From contig JAJQIQ010000011.1 of NCBI GenBank assembly GCA_021199135.1, forward strand, positions 1 through 5,973: 5,973 nt of DNA, given 5' to 3'. The notes under the pieces were generated by a model, which saw nothing but the letters and a program-made list of their open reading frames with translations, had not been told where the DNA came from and searched no databases. Positions 1-4,311 of the stretch are shown here, piece after piece (the stretch's first letter is position 1; each line of letters starts with the position of its first letter). This DNA comes from Clostridiales bacterium (lineage in GTDB: Bacteria > Bacillota > Clostridia > Lachnospirales > Lachnospiraceae). Both the position numbers and the translations under genes were made by a program.

Positions 1-587
1 GCGAGGAGTTCGTCGAAACTGACCCGCTCGTACCCCTCCTGCGAATTCTTGCCGGAGGTCGAGTAGTAGATCAGGCGGCAGCCAAACATCTTCGCTATGT
101 CCGCGACGCGCCGGCCGATATTGCCTAGCCCGATTATGCCCCAGGTCATCCCCGAGAGCTCGTGGAATACGTTCGCAAAGTGCGTGAACATCACGTCCCC
201 GACGTAGTCCTCGTTCTTCACGTAGTCATCGTAGTAGCGCAGTTTCTCAAATAAATAGAAGCATAGGGCAAACGTGTGCTGGGCGACCGACTCGGTCGAG
301 TACCCCGCGACATTTCTCCACTCTATCCCGCGGCTCGCAAGGTAGGGCTTGTCGAGGTTGTTCGTGCCGGTGGCGGTGACGCAGACGAGCTTCAAATGAT
401 CCGCCTGCCCTATCGTCCGCTCGCTGACTTCCACCTTATTTAGTATGAGGACGTCCGCGTCCCTCGAGCGCTCCCTGGCCTCCTCCGCGGAGGAGAAACC
501 GTACTTTACGACCTCGCCGAGCTCATCGAAGCCCGAGAGGTCGATGTCGTCGCCGATGGTCGCGGCGTCCAGAAACACTATCTTCAT
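1..587 (-). CDS. D-2-hydroxyacid dehydrogenase, glycerate dehydrogenase-like (partial, C-terminus outside window)
   Basis: This enzyme family reversibly reduces 2-keto acids to D-2-hydroxy acids with NAD(P)H in the cytoplasm. The 195 visible residues hold the N-terminal substrate-binding half (about 1-100), the linker segment GYSTESVAQHTFAL (95-108) and the start of the nucleotide-binding domain. The Rossmann motif GLGNIGRRVA is at 153-162. The second beta strand ends in YYSTSG (174-179) with no acidic residue where strict NAD enzymes usually carry Asp; this may mean relaxed or NADPH preference, which is inference. The family's catalytic Arg, Glu and His lie beyond the left edge, so activity cannot be judged. 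Family members are usually about 310-330 residues, so roughly 120 are missing. The start codon overlaps the galM stop as ATGA and has only a weak AGG upstream, pointing to translational coupling. The GYST...SVAQHTFA style resembles glycerate dehydrogenases (HprA-like), but the exact substrate is unproven. Confidence 0.88.
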   Translation of the reverse strand, partial: MKIVFLDAATIGDDIDLSGFDELGEVVKYGFSSAEEARERSRDADVLILNKVEVSERTIGQADHLKLVCVTATGTNNLDKPYLASRGIEWRNVAGYSTESVAQHTFALCFYLFEKLRYYDDYVKNEDYVGDVMFTHFANVFHELSGMTWGIIGLGNIGRRVADIAKMFGCRLIYYSTSGKNSQEGYERVSFDELL

Positions 588-1627
588 GCTACCGAGAACC
601 TGTATATCGTCTTTGAGCGGTACTCCTCGTTCGCTCCGGTGATCGGGGAGACGAAGTTCGGCTCGTTTATCGCGTTCGGGCAGTACTGCGTCTCAAGGCA
701 CATCGCGCCGTAGTCCGGGTAGATCGCGCCGCCCTTGCCGGCCTGGTCGCCAATCGTGTTCGCCGTGTAGAGCTGCATCGCGATGCAGTCGGTGATGACC
801 TCCATGCGGATGCCGGTCTTAGGCCCGTATGCGACTGCCGCGGTCTCCATCCCGTCGCCCTTGCGGTCGAGGACGAAGTTGTGGTCATAGCCGCCCGGAT
901 ATGAGAGCTGCACATTGTCCTGTTTGATGTCGCGGCCAATAGTCTTCTCCTCGCGGAAGTCGAACGGCGTTCCGGCGACGTCGGCGTTCTCGCCGGTCGG
1001 GATGGCCTTCGCGCTCTTGAGCGGGTTGTAGTGCGACGCGTTGACTTTAAGCGTCTGCTCAAGGACATTGCCCGAAGCATGGCCGTTTAAGTTGAAGTAA
1101 GCGTGGTTTGTCATGTTGAAGACCGTCTTCTTGTCGGACTTGCCATAGTAGCTGATGGAGAGCCCGTTGTCGTCCGTGATCGCGTAGGTCACCTCCATGA
1201 CCGCGTCGCCCGGAAAACCCTGCGTGAGGTTCGCGTCCTCGATGGAGAACGTGATCCTGTTCTCCGCGTAGTCCTTGACGGTCCAGTACCTCATCGAGGT
1301 GCCGGTCTTGCCGCTGTGGAGATTGTTCTCGTTGTCATTCACGTCCACCTGGTACTCCACGCCGTCAAGCGTGAACTTCGCGTCGGAGATGCGGTTGCAG
1401 TTCCTCCCGACCGTCGCGCCAAAGTAGCTCGTGTGCGACTCGTACTCCGCCACGTCAGTGTAGCCCAGGACAACGTCCTGCGGCTTGCCGTCGCGGTCTG
1501 GCACAATCAGCGATACCAGCGTCGCCCCGTAGTCGAGGAGCTGCGCCTTCATGCCATTGCCGTTTGAGATCGTGTACAGGGTCGCCTCCCTGCCGTCCTC
1601 TGTCTTTCCGTATGCCTGTTTCTCCAT
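584..1627 (-). CDS. galM: Aldose 1-epimerase (mutarotase)
   Basis: Aldose 1-epimerase interconverts the alpha and beta anomers of galactose, glucose and related sugars, feeding the Leloir and other sugar pathways in the cytoplasm. The 347 residues match the usual full length. Family landmarks run in order: GRNCNRI (74-80, substrate Arg probably R79), NNLHSG (101-106, H104), NMTNHAYFNLNG (171-182, catalytic acid H175), GGYDHN (245-250, D248) and CLETQYCPNAIN (310-321, catalytic base E312). All catalytic positions appear intact. The ATG is preceded by AGGAGG (plus-strand 1633-1638) with 5 nt spacing, which fixes the start. It is first in a two-gene unit and its TGA overlaps the ATG of the hydroxyacid dehydrogenase. 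The symbol marks the family; related epimerases can prefer other sugars, so galactose specificity is not shown. No galK, galT or galE is in the window. Confidence 0.95.
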   Translation of the reverse strand: MEKQAYGKTEDGREATLYTISNGNGMKAQLLDYGATLVSLIVPDRDGKPQDVVLGYTDVAEYESHTSYFGATVGRNCNRISDAKFTLDGVEYQVDVNDNENNLHSGKTGTSMRYWTVKDYAENRITFSIEDANLTQGFPGDAVMEVTYAITDDNGLSISYYGKSDKKTVFNMTNHAYFNLNGHASGNVLEQTLKVNASHYNPLKSAKAIPTGENADVAGTPFDFREEKTIGRDIKQDNVQLSYPGGYDHNFVLDRKGDGMETAAVAYGPKTGIRMEVITDCIAMQLYTANTIGDQAGKGGAIYPDYGAMCLETQYCPNAINEPNFVSPITGANEEYRSKTIYRFSVA

Positions 1628-1667
1628 GATAGCCTCCTACCTTTCTTTTTCCGAAAAATCTTGTATT

Positions 1668-1696
1668 ATTGTACAACTTTTCTGTTAAGAAGTAAA
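1668..1696 (-). promoter_or_regulatory. Candidate housekeeping promoter for galM and the dehydrogenase
   Basis: Read on the minus strand, TTTACT (plus-strand 1691-1696) is followed after 17 bp by TACAAT (1668-1673). These resemble the sigma-A -35 and -10 boxes at 4/6 and 5/6 matches with ideal spacing. Transcription would begin about 33 nt upstream of the galM ATG, leaving room for the AGGAGG site. The -10 box sits inside the 8-bp palindrome TTGTACAA (1669-1676), which could be an operator or chance. The -35 box overlaps the oppositely directed sigma-28-like promoter. The site is predicted by eye only. Confidence 0.45.
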
Positions 1697-1712
1697 GTTT
1701 ATTTGCCGATAG
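1686..1712 (+). promoter_or_regulatory. Candidate sigma-28 (FliA/SigD) flagellar promoter
   Basis: TAAGAAGT (1686-1693), an 11-nt spacer and GCCGATAG (1705-1712) match the motility sigma-factor promoter, whose consensus is TAAA, about 15 nt, then GCCGATAA or GCCGATAT. The -10 element matches at 7 of 8 positions, the -35 core at 3 of 4 (TAAG for TAAA), and the spacing of 15 nt between core elements is exact. No convincing sigma-A promoter was found in this orientation. Transcription would start near 1719, giving a leader of roughly 66 nt before the ATG at 1786. It fits the flagellar resemblance of the encoded protein, which was recognised independently. Confidence 0.6.
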
Positions 1713-1770
1713 ATTAGTTAAAGTAGGTTGTGACCTCAAATATATGTAAACGGATTTTCGCTTTTTATTC

Positions 1771-1777
1771 AAGGAGG
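1771..1777 (+). promoter_or_regulatory. Ribosome binding site deciding the start of the FliD-like gene
   Basis: AAGGAGG is a near-perfect Shine-Dalgarno sequence 8 nt before the ATG at 1786. An out-of-frame ATG at 1779 lies only 1 nt from it, too close for initiation, and opens just an 88-codon shadow frame. The site therefore supports 1786. Confidence 0.85.
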
Positions 1778-1785
1778 AATGCATT

Positions 1786-2358
1786 ATGTCTACAAAAGTA
1801 TCTACCGGCCTGACCCTTACAGCCGATTTCTTTATGAGGAATTTTTATTCCGAGAACCGCAACGCCATCAGCACCAGCAACCGCAAGGCGTTCTCGAACG
1901 TCGAGCTCTCCTACGAGGACAGCCGCGCGCTGACCAAGGCGGCGAAGAAGATCAACGCCCTCGACTACAGCACCGTCACCGACGACACAGAGGATATCGA
2001 CGAGACGATGCAAAACCGCATCCAGGCCTTCGTCGACACATATAACAACACATTGAATACCGCAGACATGGACGACCACGACACGCACCGCTACATAAAC
2101 CAGCTCAAGTCCATCACCGCCGAGCACGCGGACGAGCTCGAGGACATCGGCGTCACGACAAACACGGACGGCACCCTCGAGGTCAACTCAAGCCTGCTTG
2201 AGCTCGCGGACATCTCCAAGGTGCGCGACATCTTCGAGAGCGACTCTGGATTCATGAAGAACGTGATTTCCACCACGAAGAAGCTCAACAGCGCGGTCCG
2301 CACCGACGTGGTGAACCAAGTGAACACCGGCCGCATCAGCTTGAACATCGTGCTGTGA
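1786..2358 (+). CDS. Small FliD-like protein, putative flagellar or sigma-28-regulated protein of unknown function
   Basis: I do not recognise a named family for the whole 190-residue protein. Residues 82-167 resemble part of the flagellar filament cap FliD: FVDTYNNTL (82-90), LKSITAEHADELEDIGVTTN (107-126) followed by DGTLEVNSSLLE (128-139), then KVRDIFESDSGFMKNV (145-160). In FliD this is the pattern '(x)LxxIGIxxxxDGTLxxDxxKL' then 'VxxLF...GF'. The protein has no Cys, Trp or Pro, is rich in Asp, Asn, Ser and Thr, and shows no signal peptide or membrane segment, as in flagellar axial proteins. FliD is normally over 400 residues, so this is not a complete cap. The first 80 residues have no parallel I can name. 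It stands alone between its own candidate sigma-28 promoter and a terminator, on the opposite strand to all its neighbours. Alternatives are a decayed fliD fragment, an anti-sigma or chaperone-like accessory, or an unrelated coiled-coil protein. That it is a real gene is near certain; the flagellar link is moderate. Confidence 0.6.
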   Translation: MSTKVSTGLTLTADFFMRNFYSENRNAISTSNRKAFSNVELSYEDSRALTKAAKKINALDYSTVTDDTEDIDETMQNRIQAFVDTYNNTLNTADMDDHDTHRYINQLKSITAEHADELEDIGVTTNTDGTLEVNSSLLELADISKVRDIFESDSGFMKNVISTTKKLNSAVRTDVVNQVNTGRISLNIVL

Positions 2359-2409
2359 TTGCTGTGATGTCGCATCGGTTAGTTATGTCTAACTCAATAT
2401 GAAAAATAA

Positions 2410-2439
2410 CGGGAGCCTTTCGGCTCCCGCTTTTTATTT
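2410..2439. terminator. Bidirectional intrinsic terminator between convergent genes
   Basis: CGGGAGCC (2410-2417) and GGCTCCCG (2422-2429) form a perfect 8-bp GC-rich stem with a 4-nt loop. On the plus strand a T tract follows (2431-2439, one A interrupting). On the minus strand the stem is followed by TTATTTTT (complement of 2402-2409). It can therefore end both the FliD-like transcript and the SDR transcript arriving from the right. Confidence 0.93.
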
Positions 2440-2450
2440 CTATGCTATAT

Positions 2451-3251
2451 TTATGGCCTGAGCCCCATCCCGCCCTCGAGGGTAATGGTCTCGCCAGTCA
2501 TGTACTTGAAGTCCGGAGATGCGATCTGCACGCAGACGCGCCCGATCTCGGTCTCCGCGTCGCCGTAGTGCCCCATCGGCGGCATGTGCACGTTCGCCAC
2601 AAAAGCCTCCGGGTACTCCTTCTCGAACGAATCGAGGTGCTCCGTCCAGGCGAGCGGGCAGATGACGTTGACATTTATCCCGTCCTTGCCCCACTCGGTC
2701 GCCGCCACGCGGCTTAAGCCCCTGATGCCCTCCTTCGCCGCGGCGTAAGATGCCTGGTCGGCATTTCCGAAGAGCCCCGCGCCCGAGCCGAAGTTTATGA
2801 CAGAGCCCTTCGTCTCCTTGAGGTACGGATAGCAGTCGCGCATGTAGAAGAACGTCGCGTAGAGCCCCGAGTAGATCCCGAGGTCGAACTGCTCCCTCGT
2901 GTGCTCCGCGAGCGGCACTCCCGACGCTGACGCCTGCGCGTTGTTTATCAGCACGTCGATCCTGCCATACTCCTTTATCGTCGCATCGACGACCTCATGC
3001 ACGCGCCGCTCGGACTCCGGCGACGGGTTTACGTCCGCCTGCAGCGCAAGCACCCTCGCGCCGTAATTTTTCTCAAGCTCCGCCTTGCCGTCCTCGAGCT
3101 TTTTCACATTTCGCCCGGTGATGACGAGGTTCGCCCCCTCCTTCGCAAACGCCCTCGCAAGCCCGAAGCCGATCGCGCCGCAGCGCCCGTCATCGAGCAC
3201 AGAATAGCCTCCGCCGGTGATGATCACCGTCTTTCCTTCATAGATTCCCAT
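2451..3251 (-). CDS. SDR-family oxidoreductase with expanded glycine-rich loop
   Basis: This is a classical short-chain dehydrogenase/reductase of 266 residues, an NAD(P)(H)-dependent alcohol/ketone oxidoreductase of the cytoplasm. In order: cofactor loop TGGG (12-15), an extra YSVLDDGRCG (16-25), then AIGFG (26-30); TGR (46-48), whose Arg suggests NADPH (inference); QADV (71-74); INNAQ (102-106) in place of the usual NNAG; catalytic S156; Y169 and K173 in the YxxxK motif; and the C-terminal TGETITLEGG (252-261). The catalytic Asn-Ser-Tyr-Lys set looks complete. The loop is about ten residues longer than the common TGxxxGIG. AAAGGAG (3259-3265) lies 7 nt upstream of the ATG. Its substrate cannot be told; a fatty-acyl (FabG/FabI-like) or sugar-alcohol role are both possible. 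It lies 134 bp downstream of the ribokinase, so it may be read through from that gene or use its own promoter. Confidence 0.92.
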   Translation of the reverse strand: MGIYEGKTVIITGGGYSVLDDGRCGAIGFGLARAFAKEGANLVITGRNVKKLEDGKAELEKNYGARVLALQADVNPSPESERRVHEVVDATIKEYGRIDVLINNAQASASGVPLAEHTREQFDLGIYSGLYATFFYMRDCYPYLKETKGSVINFGSGAGLFGNADQASYAAAKEGIRGLSRVAATEWGKDGINVNVICPLAWTEHLDSFEKEYPEAFVANVHMPPMGHYGDAETEIGRVCVQIASPDFKYMTGETITLEGGMGLRP

Positions 3252-3340
3252 TGTAATGCTCCTTTCAAATTGCCTTGCCTATTCCCTTGTCCCCATCGCA
3301 AATCTAGCATAAAGATCAAAAGAATTTTGCCACGTCTGTT

Positions 3341-3369
3341 ATTGTACTACAAACACAGGCTTTTTTGAA
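3341..3369 (-). promoter_or_regulatory. Weak candidate promoter for the SDR gene
   Basis: On the minus strand, TTCAAA (plus-strand 3364-3369), 17 bp, then TACAAT (3341-3346) could be -35 and -10 boxes, giving a leader of roughly 80 nt. The -10 shares the nine bases TTATTGTAC (plus strand, 3339-3347) with the proposed galM promoter (1666-1674), and it overlaps the near-palindrome TTGTACTACAA (3342-3352). The -35 match is poor (4/6). The rest of this 134-bp spacer shows no convincing terminator for the ribokinase gene, so readthrough remains possible. Confidence 0.3.
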
Positions 3370-3385
3370 ATGATTTTTTGTGAAA

Positions 3386-4282
3386 TCACGGATTTTTTTG
3401 TAAAACCGCCTCAACCTCTGTCCGCGTCGGCATCCCGCCCTGCGCGCCCGGCTTCTGGACGGAGAGGCCGGAGGCGGTGTTCGCGAAGCGGATCGCATCA
3501 TCGAGGGATCTGTCCTCGGCGAGCGCGCACGCCAACGCCCCTATGAACGTATCGCCCGCGCCGGTGGTGTCTGCGACCCGCGCTTTCATCGCCGGGATTT
3601 CGAGGACTGTCCCGTCGGCTCTCGCCATCGCCGCGCCCTTCTCGCCTAGCGTCACGATCAGCTTCTCGGGATATTCTTTAAGAAGCGCCGGAATGTCCTT
3701 TTCAGTTCCGAATATCAGCGCCGCCTCGTGCTCGTTCGGGGTGAGGCAGCTGACCTTATCCAATATCTCGGGAGAAATTTCCGCCGCGGGCGCGGGGTTG
3801 TATATAATGTATTTTCCTGCCTCATGGCCAAGCTCGATCGCGTGGCGGACAGTCTCCATCGGGATCTCATTCTGGAGTATTATTATGTCCGCCTGCGAGA
3901 TGGATTCCCACTGCGCGTCGACATACTCTCTCGTGACTTTGCCGTTCGCGCCGGAGACCACGAGGATGGAATTGTCGCCCTGCGCGACCGTGATTATCGC
4001 CATCCCGCTAGGGGTGCCTTTGAGCCTTTCGACGCGGGTTGCGTCCACGCCGTTTTTCTCTAAATTATTTATGAGCGCATCGGCAAACGCGTCGTCGCCG
4101 ACGCAGCCGTACATCGCGACCTTTGCGCCGAGCCTCGCCGCCGCGACCGCCTGGTTTGCGCCCTTGCCTCCCGGGTAATATGCAAGGCCCTGCGCGGCGA
4201 CGGTCTCTCCCCGCCCGGGCATCCGCTCCGCCTCCGCCGTCATGTCCATGTTTATCGAACCGATAACTGCGAGTTTTTTCAT
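3386..4282 (-). CDS. rbsK: Ribokinase (PfkB-family sugar kinase)
   Basis: Ribokinase phosphorylates D-ribose to ribose 5-phosphate with ATP in the cytoplasm, passing it to the pentose phosphate pathway. The 298 residues match the usual length. The sugar-binding start GSINMD (8-13) is followed by PfkB signature 1, GGKGANQAVAAARLG (38-52). Next come QNEIP (137-141), with the Glu that contacts ribose in this family, NPAPA (162-166), TPNEHEA (181-187) and the nucleotide-side VTLGEKGA (210-217). PfkB signature 2, DTTGAGDTFIGALA (238-251), carries catalytic base D244 and the anion-hole glycines. The tail SVQKPGAQGGMPTR (274-287) matches the ribokinase C-terminus, which favours ribokinase over fructokinase or adenosine kinase. 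Start support is AAAAGGAG (4289-4296) 6 nt from the ATG. It follows the ABC exporter gene by 29 bp with no promoter seen between, so the two are probably cotranscribed. No ribose importer (rbsABCD) is visible. Confidence 0.93.
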   Translation of the reverse strand: MKKLAVIGSINMDMTAEAERMPGRGETVAAQGLAYYPGGKGANQAVAAARLGAKVAMYGCVGDDAFADALINNLEKNGVDATRVERLKGTPSGMAIITVAQGDNSILVVSGANGKVTREYVDAQWESISQADIIILQNEIPMETVRHAIELGHEAGKYIIYNPAPAAEISPEILDKVSCLTPNEHEAALIFGTEKDIPALLKEYPEKLIVTLGEKGAAMARADGTVLEIPAMKARVADTTGAGDTFIGALACALAEDRSLDDAIRFANTASGLSVQKPGAQGGMPTRTEVEAVLQKNP

Positions 4283-4311
4283 GTGTGTCTCCTTTTATTT
4301 TATCTCTATAT

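Noticed and set aside
667..1080. Minus-strand Arg/Thr/Ser-rich frame inside galM
   Set aside because: It is an alternate frame of the real epimerase gene, and its composition is typical of frame-shifted GC-rich coding DNA.
1103..1567. Plus-strand open frame of 154 codons opposite galM
   Set aside because: It is a shadow of the conserved epimerase, with Val/Arg/Leu-rich low-complexity translation and no recognisable domain.
1728..1733. TTGTGA as a Rex redox-repressor half-site
   Set aside because: The required TCACAA partner is absent at the right distance. The TTGTGAAATCAC near 3378 also has the wrong spacing.
1725..1736. AGGT/ACCT hairpin in the leader of the FliD-like gene, considered as an operator or RNA element
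   Set aside because: Four base pairs are too few to support a regulatory call, and the sequence does not match a known riboswitch or CsrA hairpin.
2378..2393. Inverted repeat GTTAG / CTAAC with a 6-nt loop after the FliD-like gene
   Set aside because: A 5-bp stem this weak is expected by chance, and the real terminator lies just downstream.
3371..3388. AT-rich hairpin TGATTT / AAATCA at the ribokinase stop codon as a terminator
   Set aside because: The stem is only 6 bp and AT-rich, and no T tract follows on the minus strand, so it does not meet the pattern of an intrinsic terminator for rbsK.
3477..4178. Long plus-strand open frame (233 codons) opposite the ribokinase gene
   Set aside because: It is antisense to a gene with every ribokinase motif, has no Shine-Dalgarno site that I can see, and its Ser/Ala/Pro-rich translation looks like a complement artefact of GC-rich codons.
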